A stretch of 43,088 nucleotides of DNA from Pseudobutyrivibrio ruminis. Lineage in GTDB: Bacteria > Bacillota > Clostridia > Lachnospirales > Lachnospiraceae. The stretch lies in NCBI GenBank assembly GCA_015057315.1, contig SVER01000029.1:1-43088 (forward strand). Reading direction: 5' to 3'. The notes under the pieces were generated by a model. The model ran no database searches and had not been told where the DNA came from. It saw nothing but the letters and a program-made list of their open reading frames with translations. Numbering within the stretch: the stretch's first letter is position 1; every line of letters starts with the position of its first letter. The translations under genes and the position numbers were made by a program. Shown in pieces: positions 24,353 to 32,124 of the stretch.

Positions 24353-25855
24353 ATGTCAGATCAGGATTATAGAGAGTTTGACCCAAATGAGACAGATAAT
24401 GATATCTCAGATGAGGTTATAGAAGAGGTTACAGGTAATAAGGACTCATCCAAGGATGATAAAAAGGATAATAAGACTACTGAGTTTTGCTATATTTGCC
24501 ACAGACCAGACAACATTACAGGACCACTTATTAAGATGGCACCAGGCATGAGTGTCTGTACAGAATGTATGCAGCGCACCTTTGATTCTATGGGGAGCTT
24601 TGGATTTGGTGGCGGTGACAATTCTAAGAGCAACATTGATATGTCTAAGATGCCAAACATCAGCTTCTTAAATCTTGGCAACCTATTTAATGATGGACCT
24701 AAGCTTAAGAATGCTCATGGCACAGCCAAGGCTGCTGATGAAAAGGATAGACCAGCACCAGCAATCGATATAAACAATATCATCCCACCACACAAGATTA
24801 AGGAAAAGCTTGATGAATACGTGGTAGGACAGGATTACGCTAAAAAGGTTATGTCTGTAGCAGTTTACAATCACTACAAGCGTGTAGCCACAGGCACAAT
24901 GGACGATATAGAAATCGAAAAGTCAAATATGCTTATGCTGGGACCTACAGGTTCAGGTAAGACATATTTGGTTAGAACCCTTGCAAGGCTTCTCGATGTG
25001 CCTCTTGCTATCACTGATGCCACATCTCTTACAGAGGCAGGATACATCGGTGATGATATCGAATCTGTTGTCAGCAAGCTTCTTGCAGCAGCAGGCAATG
25101 ATGTAGAGCGTTGCCAGCAGGGTATTATCTTCATTGATGAGATTGATAAGCTGGCAAAGAAGAAGAATACAAATCAGCGTGATGTTAGCGGTGAATCAGT
25201 TCAGCAGGGAATGCTTAAGCTACTTGAGGGTGCTGATGTAGAGGTTCCTATTGGTGCTTCCAGCAAGAATGCAATGGTACCTACCACTACAATTAATACA
25301 AGAAATATCTTATTCATTTGTGGTGGAGCCTTCCCAGCAATGGATGAAATCATCAAATCACGTCTAAACAAGCATTCATCAATGGGCTTTATGGCTGACC
25401 TTAAGGACAAATATGATGATGACAAGAACATCCTTCAGAAGGTTACTGTAGAGGATTTAAGAGAATTTGGAATGATTCCAGAGTTTATCGGCCGCCTTCC
25501 AATTGTATTTGCCACAGAGACGCTAGATGAGGACATGCTTGTGCGCATCCTTAAGGAGCCTAAGAACGCTATTATCAAGCAGTACCAAAAGCTTCTAGAG
25601 CTCGACGAGGTTAAGCTGGAATTTGAGGAAGGCGCACTCCATGCAATAGCTAAAAAGGCTCTTGATAAGAAGCTTGGAGCAAGAGGCTTGCGTTCTATCA
25701 TCGAGGAATTCATGCTTGATATCATGTACGAGATTCCTAAGGATGAGAACATTGGTCAGGTTATTATTACAGAAGATTATATAGAGAAAAAGGGTGGTCC
25801 TAAGATTTTACTTAGAACAACAGGACTTATCCCTGAAAAAGCTGCAGCTAACTAG
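24353..25855 (+). CDS. clpX: ATP-dependent Clp protease ATP-binding subunit ClpX, long divergent form
   Basis: 500 residues, about 75 more than usual ClpX. An acidic, unstructured N-terminus (~1-44) precedes the zinc-binding domain (CYIC near 46 and CTEC about 25 residues on) and a Gly/Asn-rich linker. The AAA+ core has Walker A GPTGSGKT, pore loop GYIGDD, Walker B IIFIDEIDKLAKK, sensor-2 KLGARGLRS and the ClpP-docking tripeptide MGF (in KHSSMGFMADL) in place of IGF. It unfolds tagged proteins for ClpP. No clpP or lon is adjacent, unlike the usual clpP-clpX arrangement, so this may be a second, specialised ClpX. It lies ten bases after the hydrolase gene. Confidence 0.9.
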   Translation: MSDQDYREFDPNETDNDISDEVIEEVTGNKDSSKDDKKDNKTTEFCYICHRPDNITGPLIKMAPGMSVCTECMQRTFDSMGSFGFGGGDNSKSNIDMSKMPNISFLNLGNLFNDGPKLKNAHGTAKAADEKDRPAPAIDINNIIPPHKIKEKLDEYVVGQDYAKKVMSVAVYNHYKRVATGTMDDIEIEKSNMLMLGPTGSGKTYLVRTLARLLDVPLAITDATSLTEAGYIGDDIESVVSKLLAAAGNDVERCQQGIIFIDEIDKLAKKKNTNQRDVSGESVQQGMLKLLEGADVEVPIGASSKNAMVPTTTINTRNILFICGGAFPAMDEIIKSRLNKHSSMGFMADLKDKYDDDKNILQKVTVEDLREFGMIPEFIGRLPIVFATETLDEDMLVRILKEPKNAIIKQYQKLLELDEVKLEFEEGALHAIAKKALDKKLGARGLRSIIEEFMLDIMYEIPKDENIGQVIITEDYIEKKGGPKILLRTTGLIPEKAAAN

Positions 25856-25946
25856 CTCAAAAAGTTATGTACCCTATATAAAGTTTGACGGAGAGGGCTT
25901 TTAAGTAACGTATTTAAAAATTTGTACAAAATATTCGGACAAATTC

Positions 25947-25975
25947 TTTACTTTAGGAAAGTGTTCTGTTAAACT
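25947..25975 (+). promoter_or_regulatory. promoter of the cold-shock gene
   Basis: TTTACT (25947-25952), 17-bp spacer, TAAACT (25970-25975). The start near 25982 gives a leader of about 90 bases. Confidence 0.55.
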
Positions 25976-25998
25976 AATTCTAGTCAAGGGGAAGAATA

Positions 25999-26034
25999 AT
26001 GAAGAGATGTCCTAGACATCTAATATCATTCTAG
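25999..26034 (+). CDS. putative 11-residue leader peptide in the cold-shock mRNA leader
   Basis: ATG at 25999 preceded by AAGGGG (25986-25991) at seven bases, then MKRCPRHLISF and TAG at 26032-26034. Its codons run through a perfect hairpin, AGATGTC-CTA-GACATCT (26005-26021). The main start lies 36 bases beyond. It could couple translation or RNA folding to cold-shock control. It is too short to judge by coding statistics. Confidence 0.4.
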   Translation: MKRCPRHLISF

Positions 26035-26070
26035 TGAACTTGGCAAGTAATATATTGGAGGTACTTTAGC

Positions 26071-26274
26071 ATGAGCAAAGGTACAGTTAAGTGGTTCAAC
26101 AATTCAAAGGGCTACGGATTTATCTCAGACGAAGCTGGAAACGATGTATTCGTACATTTCAGCGGCATCAATTCAGAGGGCTTCAAGACTCTCGAGGAAG
26201 GTGCTACAGTTGAGTATGAAGTAACTGATGGTGCAAAGGGACCACAGGCTGTTAACGTAACAGTAGTACGTTAA
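26071..26274 (+). CDS. csp: cold-shock domain protein (CspA family)
   Basis: 67 residues, full length for the family. It has both RNA-binding motifs, KGYGFI (RNP1) and DVFVHF (RNP2), in the five-stranded OB fold that starts [18 protein letters not shown]. It binds single-stranded RNA and DNA and melts mRNA secondary structure, acting as a cytoplasmic RNA chaperone. Its own promoter, a ~90-base leader with a hairpin and a possible leader ORF, and GGAGG 11 bases before the ATG are visible. The 3' region runs 88 bases to a strong terminator. Confidence 0.96.
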   Translation: MSKGTVKWFNNSKGYGFISDEAGNDVFVHFSGINSEGFKTLEEGATVEYEVTDGAKGPQAVNVTVVR

Positions 26275-26362
26275 TCAATTTTACATTAATCTATTTTTCG
26301 AATACCTTTGGTTGTGTTATGAAAAACAAGCTATAGGCAATAAAAAAAGATTAAGGGGAGAG

Positions 26363-26394
26363 GCAGCGTAGTAATGGCTACGCTGCTTTTTTTT
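26363..26394 (+). terminator. terminator after the cold-shock gene
   Basis: GCAGCGTAG (26363-26371) pairs with CTACGCTGC (26378-26386), followed by eight T. It lies 34 bases before the next gene, so it either ends the cold-shock transcript or acts as an attenuator for the transglutaminase-like gene. Confidence 0.9.
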
Positions 26395-26427
26395 ATGAAA
26401 AGCTGAGAAAAAAGAGAAGCTGCCATC

Positions 26428-27603
26428 ATGTGCAGACGAGGGCTGATTTTGAGAAGACTATTAAGATTTTTACTTAACTTATTAACAACATCAATGATAG
26501 CCTTAGGCATATTTCTTGGAGTATGCCTTATGCTTGATACAAAAAATACAAAAAGCATTCAATCTACAATAAAGAATTCCATGATAGGAGATGCGGTTAT
26601 TGTAGAAAGTGTTTCTTATGATAGATATGCCTATCAGCAGCTAAGCGAGGCTGAAAAATTAACATACGATCAAGTCTATGATTGTATCATTAACTTTAAA
26701 AATCGAATAACCTTATCTACCAAGGATAAAGATGTGCTGGCGAATGCATATGAGGCTGTTATGGCCGATTATGGTAATCTTTTTTGGATTAATGGGTATC
26801 AATATAATACATACACCAACAATAACAAAGTGGTTGGCTTGGAGTTTGAGCCTAAGTATTCTATGACTGAGGAACAGAAGGATGTTTACCAGGCTAAGAT
26901 AGATGCTGTGGTGGAAGACTGGCTGTCAGGCATTAGTGAATCTGCCAGTGATTACGATAAGGCTCTTTATGTATTTGAAACACTTATTAACAAGGTGGAA
27001 TACAATAAGGACAGTGAGGAAAATCAAAACATTCTTAGCGTTTTCCTGTATCAATCTACAGTATGCCAAGGATATGCTGATGCTGTTTGGTATCTATTGG
27101 ATCAGCTTGGAATCAAAAGTACCATAATAACAGGTACTGCCAACAACGAAAGCCATGCATGGAACCTGGTATATCTTGATGATGCTTACTATTATATGGA
27201 TGTAACCTGGGGCAACAGTAAATATCTAGACAGTAATAATGATACTAGTGGCAGAATCAACTACGCATACCTTGCAATGACAACAGAGGAAATCAGTCAG
27301 AATCATGTAATCACATCATCCTTCGAGGTACCTGAGTGCTTATCCAATGCAGATAATTATTATGTGCATGAAGGGCTGTATTATGATTGGTTTGGTGTGG
27401 ATTCCATAGGGCAGAAGCTTAATCAATCATACATGTCAGGAGATGATGAAATATCTCTGAAATTCAGTAATACAGATTTGTATTCCAGGGTGATAGCATA
27501 TTTCTTCGATGAGAAGCATATATCTGATTATTGTCCGGATTTGCCATCTGTCTACTATTTGTTGGATGAGGTTTCCAATGTAATTACAGTAAAGTGGAAT
27601 TAA
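26428..27603 (+). CDS. membrane-anchored transglutaminase-like protein
   Basis: 391 residues. A basic N-terminus (MCRRGLILRRLLRFLLNLL) leads into a hydrophobic anchor (MIALGIFLGVCLML, ~23-36), so the rest is extracellular. The transglutaminase/protease-like core lies at ~165-285: catalytic Cys in TVCQGYADAVWYLLDQLG, His in ESHAWNLVYLDD and Asp in YYMDVTWGN, the papain-like triad in family order. Such domains in Gram-positive bacteria may cleave or cross-link surface peptides. No clear SD sequence precedes the ATG; a later Met at residue 22 is possible. It is monocistronic. Confidence 0.8.
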   Translation: MCRRGLILRRLLRFLLNLLTTSMIALGIFLGVCLMLDTKNTKSIQSTIKNSMIGDAVIVESVSYDRYAYQQLSEAEKLTYDQVYDCIINFKNRITLSTKDKDVLANAYEAVMADYGNLFWINGYQYNTYTNNNKVVGLEFEPKYSMTEEQKDVYQAKIDAVVEDWLSGISESASDYDKALYVFETLINKVEYNKDSEENQNILSVFLYQSTVCQGYADAVWYLLDQLGIKSTIITGTANNESHAWNLVYLDDAYYYMDVTWGNSKYLDSNNDTSGRINYAYLAMTTEEISQNHVITSSFEVPECLSNADNYYVHEGLYYDWFGVDSIGQKLNQSYMSGDDEISLKFSNTDLYSRVIAYFFDEKHISDYCPDLPSVYYLLDEVSNVITVKWN

Positions 27604-27652
27604 CAAAAATACATGTAGTTTTAAAAACCACATGATGAATTAATAAAAACTA

Positions 27653-27681
27653 TTTACGTAGAGAGACATGGGTGCTATAAT
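27653..27681 (+). promoter_or_regulatory. promoter of the degV-folC-dnaJ-MATE operon
   Basis: TTTACG (27653-27658), 17-bp spacer, TATAAT (27676-27681), with the start near 27688. An in-frame ATG at 27668 therefore lies inside the promoter and cannot be the true DegV start. Confidence 0.75.
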
Positions 27682-27724
27682 ACAGATATCAAATAACCCA
27701 CCTTGTGGGAGGAATGAGGATATT

Positions 27725-28561
27725 ATGTATAAAGTTATTATAGATAGCTGCGGCGAGCTCACAGAGGAAATGAAGCAAGACGGTCATTTTGTCAATGTTC
27801 CACTTACTCTTGAGATAGATGATAAACAGATAGTAGATGATGAATCATTTGATCAGGCAAGCTTTATTAAAGCGGTAGCAGCTAGCCCTAATGCACCTAA
27901 ATCTGCATGCCCATCTCCTAATGCCTACATGGTAGAGATGGAATGTGATGCAGATAACATTTATTTAGTTACATTATCTTCCCAGCTTTCAGGTTCATAC
28001 AATAGCGCTTGCTTAGCTAAGGATTTATTTGAGGAAGATGATGAATCTAAGAACATTCACGTATTTGATTCTAAGTCAGCTTCTATAGGTGAGACACTTA
28101 TCGGTATGAAGATTGCTGAGTGTGAGAATGCAGGCATGTCTTTTGAACAGGTTGTTGAGACGGTAGAGGCTTATATCGAAGAGCAGCACACATTTTTTGT
28201 ACTTGAGACACTTGAGACCTTTAGAAAATCCGGTAGATTATCAGGCCTTAAGGCAGCCATAGCAGAGACACTTAATATCAAGCCTGTTATGGGTTCTACA
28301 GAGATTGGTTATATCCAACAGCTTGCTAAGGGACGAGGTATGAATCAGGCCATTGATAAAATGACAAAGTGTGTTATGGATGTCACAACAAACTGTGAGA
28401 ACAAAATTGTTGCAATTTCTCATTGCAACTGTCCTGAACGTGCTCTATCATTAAAGAAAAAAATGGAGTCGTTGGCCACATTCAAGGATATATTCATTGT
28501 TGATATGAGGGGCGTCAGCACCATGTATGCAAATGACGGTGGAGTAATCCTGGTGGTCTAA
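27725..28561 (+). CDS. DegV family fatty-acid-binding protein
   Basis: 278 residues from MYKVIIDSCGEL; AGGA lies five bases upstream and the promoter excludes the longer frame. Recognisable parts are the N-terminal strand VIIDSCGELT, SPNAYMVEM, LSSQLSGSYNSACLA (fatty-acid head-group loop), FDSKSASIGETLIG, FFVLETLETFRKSGRLSG and KPVMGS. DegV/FakB proteins hold a fatty acid for phosphorylation by FakA before lipid synthesis. No FakA is in the window. First gene of an operon with folC, nine bases downstream. Confidence 0.9.
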   Translation: MYKVIIDSCGELTEEMKQDGHFVNVPLTLEIDDKQIVDDESFDQASFIKAVAASPNAPKSACPSPNAYMVEMECDADNIYLVTLSSQLSGSYNSACLAKDLFEEDDESKNIHVFDSKSASIGETLIGMKIAECENAGMSFEQVVETVEAYIEEQHTFFVLETLETFRKSGRLSGLKAAIAETLNIKPVMGSTEIGYIQQLAKGRGMNQAIDKMTKCVMDVTTNCENKIVAISHCNCPERALSLKKKMESLATFKDIFIVDMRGVSTMYANDGGVILVV

Positions 28562-28569
28562 TAAATTTT

Positions 28570-29769
28570 ATGACATACGAAGAAGTAGTTAATACAATTG
28601 ATAATAAGCGTCGTTTTGGTAAGGCGTGTGGCAGGGATGTTACTAAGGAGTTTTTAGCAGCTCTTAATCATCCTGAGGTTGGAATGAACATCATCCACAT
28701 TGCTGGTACCAACGGCAAAGGGTCGGTAGCAGCTTTTGTAAGTAGTATCTTGCAGGCTGCTTCTTTTGCGTCTAAAGAATCCTTTAAGGTGGGGCTTTTT
28801 ACATCCCCTCATCTTATTGATTATACGGAACGCATCCAAATAGATGGTAAACAGATTAGTAGGGAGGACGTAGCTCGATTAGGTAGCTATTTGCTTGGCA
28901 TGAAGCTGGATTTAGAGCCTACTATGTTTGATTATTGGCTTGTTATGGCTCTTTTGTATTTTAAGGAACAAGGGGTAGGCTACATTGTTCTTGAAACAGG
29001 CCTAGGTGGGGCCAAGGATTCTACCAATGGTTTGACGCAGGCTCCAAGGGTGTGTGCCATCACATCTATTGGATTAGAACACACCCAGTATCTTGGTAAC
29101 ACAGTAGAGGCTATAGCAGGTGAAAAGGCAGGCATTATCAAGCCTGGCATTCCTGTCGTAATAGGAGATATGCCAGCTGGCGCCAGGGATACTATCATAG
29201 ATAGATGTAATCAGCTTGGCAGTATATATGTGCTGGCAGGCTCAGTATCATCAGAACAAAAGCTAGGGCTATTTGGCAAGTACCAAAGAAAAAATGCTGC
29301 AGTTGCAGTAGAGGTGATTAAATGCTTAGGTGGCATCAGCCAGGATATTATTGACAGTGGCTTAGCAAATGCTGTATGGCCAGGCAGAATGCAAATCATC
29401 TCACATGAGCCTTTTGTTATGATTGATGGAGCTCACAATCCATCTGGAGTGCAGGCGTTATACGATAGTCTGGATGCCGAATTTTCAAATCAGCAATTTT
29501 CATTTATAATGGCAGTAATGGCAGATAAGGATTATCTGGAGATGGCAAGGATAATAGCGCCAAAGGCTAAGCGTATTTTTACAGTTAATGTGGAATATAG
29601 TAGAGCCTTACAGGCTAGAGAGTTAGCAGATAGTGTCAGCTCTCTTGGAATAGAGGCTAAGGCTTTTGATTCTTATGATAAGGCATTGGCTGCTGCTAAG
29701 GGCTATAACGAAAAGATAGTAGCATTTGGTTCATTGTATTTCATAGGTGAAGTATTGAGGGAGTTATGA
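28570..29769 (+). CDS. folC: folylpolyglutamate synthase / dihydrofolate synthase
   Basis: 399 residues. The Mur-ligase-like ATP site is HIAGTNGKGSVAAFVSSIL, followed by GLFTSPHLIDYTERIQI (folate loop), LETGLGGAKDSTN, TSIGLEHTQYLG, EKAGIIKPGIPVV and VMIDGAHNPSG. It ligates glutamate to dihydropteroate or folates in the cytoplasm. The usual GGRLDATN segment reads GGAKDSTN, a mild divergence. The ribosome site (GGTGG) is weak and 12 bases away. The stop codon overlaps the start of the DnaJ gene (ATGA), so translation is coupled. Confidence 0.92.
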   Translation: MTYEEVVNTIDNKRRFGKACGRDVTKEFLAALNHPEVGMNIIHIAGTNGKGSVAAFVSSILQAASFASKESFKVGLFTSPHLIDYTERIQIDGKQISREDVARLGSYLLGMKLDLEPTMFDYWLVMALLYFKEQGVGYIVLETGLGGAKDSTNGLTQAPRVCAITSIGLEHTQYLGNTVEAIAGEKAGIIKPGIPVVIGDMPAGARDTIIDRCNQLGSIYVLAGSVSSEQKLGLFGKYQRKNAAVAVEVIKCLGGISQDIIDSGLANAVWPGRMQIISHEPFVMIDGAHNPSGVQALYDSLDAEFSNQQFSFIMAVMADKDYLEMARIIAPKAKRIFTVNVEYSRALQARELADSVSSLGIEAKAFDSYDKALAAAKGYNEKIVAFGSLYFIGEVLREL

Positions 29770-30236
29770 TTAAAACCAGGCATGAAGCTTTGATGATGCT
29801 AGGACTAGGGCCAGATGCCAGTCCGGCTCAGATTAAAAATGTTTATAAGGAACTAGTTAAGAAATGCCATCCTGATGTGACAGGCAGCGATGATGCTACT
29901 GCTTACAATCACATCACGGAGGCATATAAGTTTTTGTGCAACGACAACGATAATAAGGTGTTGACCCATAGCAGAGTTGTGGGAAAGACCGGAAAGCGAA
30001 ATACCGCTTCTAACGCAGATTATGCAGCCTTTCAAAAGAAGGCTAAAGAAGCCAAGGAACGCCGCGCCAAAGAGTTTGAACAAAAACAAAAGGATTTTGC
30101 TGCCCAATACGAAAAGCAGGAGGCTGAATATAAGCGCGCTATGGAGGCTATTGATGCCATCAGGGTTGCCAGGGCAATTCAGTCTATGATATGGGCAAAT
30201 GGAATGGAAAAGGATAGTGATGATTCAAAAGAGTAA
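29766..30236 (+). CDS. small J-domain (DnaJ-like) protein
   Basis: 156 residues. The J domain (~5-65) has helix II IKNVYKELVKKCHPDVTG with the HPD motif that stimulates Hsp70 ATPase, then helix III YNHITEAYKFLC. A highly charged Lys/Glu/Ala/Gln helix (~75-130) follows. The G/F region, zinc fingers and C-terminal client domains of true DnaJ are absent, so it is a class III J-protein directing DnaK to a special client. It overlaps folC by four bases and the MATE gene by seventeen. Confidence 0.85.
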   Translation: MIKTRHEALMMLGLGPDASPAQIKNVYKELVKKCHPDVTGSDDATAYNHITEAYKFLCNDNDNKVLTHSRVVGKTGKRNTASNADYAAFQKKAKEAKERRAKEFEQKQKDFAAQYEKQEAEYKRAMEAIDAIRVARAIQSMIWANGMEKDSDDSKE

Positions 30237-31542
30237 TATTAAAAATAATCATATATTTTGGAGTGTTGTTACAGTAGCACTTCCTACTATGCTAGAGCAG
30301 ATTCTGTCTGTTCTTATGCAGTATGTGGATACTGCAATGGTAGGACGCTTAGGTGCTAATGCCACAGCAGCTGTATCCACATCTACTACAATCACCTGGC
30401 TTATAGGAAGTATGCCTTATGCCTTTGGTGTGGCAGCCATGACGCTTATTGCACAGGCTATTGGCTCAGGTGAAGAGAATAAAATAAAGCAGGTGGCTAA
30501 GCAAAGCTTGATTTTTGCCATTGGCGTTGGAGCAGTGCTGGAGATTATTTGTCTTGCAGTTACCCCGTTTGTTGCTGTATGGATGGGGGCTGATGAGGCA
30601 ATCAGGCCTGCTGCTACCAGATATTTCTTTTGGATATCAGTGCCTGTTGTATTAAAGAGTGTTCAGTATATCCTTGCCTCTGCCATACGTGCCACCAAGG
30701 ATACTAAGACTCCTATGGTTATCAGCTTGCTAATCAATGCTGTTAACCTAATACTTGATTACGTATTTATTTATGGATTTGGCTTAGGTGTAGATGGAGC
30801 AGCCTATGCTACCTGCATCTCTGCATCACTTGGCGGAATACTTACACTGTTTGTATTTTTCAGAAATCCTTATCTTGGCTTTAAAGACAGTATCTTCAAG
30901 ACTGATAAGGATATTACACATAAGATGTGGAAGCTGTCACTTCCTGTATTGCTTATAAATGTGGCATCCACATCTGGTTATGTAGTGTTTGCTGGTTTGG
31001 TATCTCACATGGGCACCATCATATTTGCGGCTCACAGTATTGCAGTGGGTGCGGAGGAGCTATTCTACATCGGCGGTTACGGCTTCAAATCTGCTGCTAA
31101 TACTATGGTAGGTATTTCTTACGGTGAGCAGAATCACGACAAATATCATGCTGTTTGCGTCAGCAGTATTATTTGTACACTTGCTGTTATGACTCTTAGC
31201 GGAATATTGCTATTTATTTTCGCAACACCTTTGATGGGATTTTTTACATCTGATGCTAACGTTATAGCGCTTGGCTCTAAGGTGCTTAAAATGGTTGCTT
31301 TCTCAGAACCATTCTTTGGAATGTACATTATTTCCGAAGGTATTTACTATGGCCTTGGCAAGACCAAATATCCTTTTGTTATTGAGTTTGCAGGAATGTG
31401 GCTGGTTAGAATCCTGGCTACATATGTAGGAATTCATTTCTTCGGCCAGGGGCTTGTGTATGTATGGACCTGTATGATTGCTGACAATGTGCTTAAGGCT
31501 ATCTTTTTGACAGCACCTCTGGGTAGATTGTGGAAGAAATAG
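30220..31542 (+). CDS. MATE-family multidrug/cation efflux transporter, copy 1
   Basis: 440 residues from the ATG at 30220, five bases after AAAGGA; the frame is open further upstream to 30199. Twelve membrane helices in two MatE bundles. Bundle 1 begins VVTVALPTMLEQILSVLMQYVD, with TAMVGRLG and AVSTSTTITWL; bundle 2 begins WKLSLPVLLINVASTSGYVVF. It is a DinF/NorM-type Na+- or H+-coupled antiporter in the cell membrane. Fourth gene of the degV operon, overlapping the DnaJ-like gene. No terminator is obvious before the next promoter at 31574. Confidence 0.9.
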   Translation: MIQKSNIKNNHIFWSVVTVALPTMLEQILSVLMQYVDTAMVGRLGANATAAVSTSTTITWLIGSMPYAFGVAAMTLIAQAIGSGEENKIKQVAKQSLIFAIGVGAVLEIICLAVTPFVAVWMGADEAIRPAATRYFFWISVPVVLKSVQYILASAIRATKDTKTPMVISLLINAVNLILDYVFIYGFGLGVDGAAYATCISASLGGILTLFVFFRNPYLGFKDSIFKTDKDITHKMWKLSLPVLLINVASTSGYVVFAGLVSHMGTIIFAAHSIAVGAEELFYIGGYGFKSAANTMVGISYGEQNHDKYHAVCVSSIICTLAVMTLSGILLFIFATPLMGFFTSDANVIALGSKVLKMVAFSEPFFGMYIISEGIYYGLGKTKYPFVIEFAGMWLVRILATYVGIHFFGQGLVYVWTCMIADNVLKAIFLTAPLGRLWKK

Positions 31543-31573
31543 TTATAAATGTATCAAAATATGCAAATAAGTA

Positions 31574-31602
31574 TTGACATATAACCTAATGCGTGATAAA
31601 GT
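31574..31602 (+). promoter_or_regulatory. promoter of the 120-residue hypothetical gene
   Basis: Consensus TTGACA (31574-31579), 17-bp spacer, TAAAGT (31597-31602). Start near 31609. Confidence 0.65.
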
Positions 31603-31643
31603 GCAATTGTTTTAAGGTGATTGGTTTTAGTAAGAGGTGAAGA

Positions 31644-32006
31644 ATGGAACTTACAACACTTAATAAAGAGTACAAGTTATTAAGGGAAGATTGTAATGAA
31701 AAATTTGTTAAGATGACACAGATTGATCCTAATATTAATCTTGTTGAAGAATATTGGATTACATCAGATCATACACTTGGAAATTCACGTAGTTATTTCG
31801 ATTCTTACGAAATGGGAATTGAGTATGCTCTTGATAGAGTAGATTATAGAATGACATTAAATGCTGATGGTCAGAAGCCATTTGTTATTCTTGTTAATGG
31901 CAAGGCTATTAATACACACGGACAGCTTGATGCATTTTTAAAAGGCGAGTTCGAAATAAAGGCTGATAATGTTGTAGAGAGCAATGTTAAAAGATTATAT
32001 TCTTAA
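31644..32006 (+). CDS. hypothetical cytoplasmic protein, 120 residues
   Basis: Not recognised. It begins MELTTLNKEYKLLREDCNEK. It is soluble, without signal peptide, membrane helix or cysteine cluster; the single Cys is near residue 17. A central segment LGNSRSYFDSYEMGIEYALD and the C-terminal GKAINTHGQLDAFLKGEFEI look like an alpha/beta fold. A strong promoter, a ribosome site (AAGAGGTGAAG) and a terminator show that it is a real, self-contained gene. It is transcribed alone between two MATE genes, but nothing in the sequence links it to transport. Confidence 0.7.
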   Translation: MELTTLNKEYKLLREDCNEKFVKMTQIDPNINLVEEYWITSDHTLGNSRSYFDSYEMGIEYALDRVDYRMTLNADGQKPFVILVNGKAINTHGQLDAFLKGEFEIKADNVVESNVKRLYS

Positions 32007-32028
32007 TATTTTTATTTAGGTTTAAGGT

Positions 32029-32067
32029 CCTAGCGATTAGATAAAATCTAGTCGTTAGGGCTTTTTT
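32029..32067 (+). terminator. terminator of the 120-residue hypothetical gene
   Basis: CCTAGCGATTAGA (32029-32041) pairs with TCTAGTCGTTAGG (32047-32059) with two G-U pairs, then GC and six T. Confidence 0.9.
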
Positions 32068-32124
32068 ATTTATATCTGTAATGATATGATTTAAAAGTCA
32101 GATTTTTTTAAACGAGGAGAAGTA

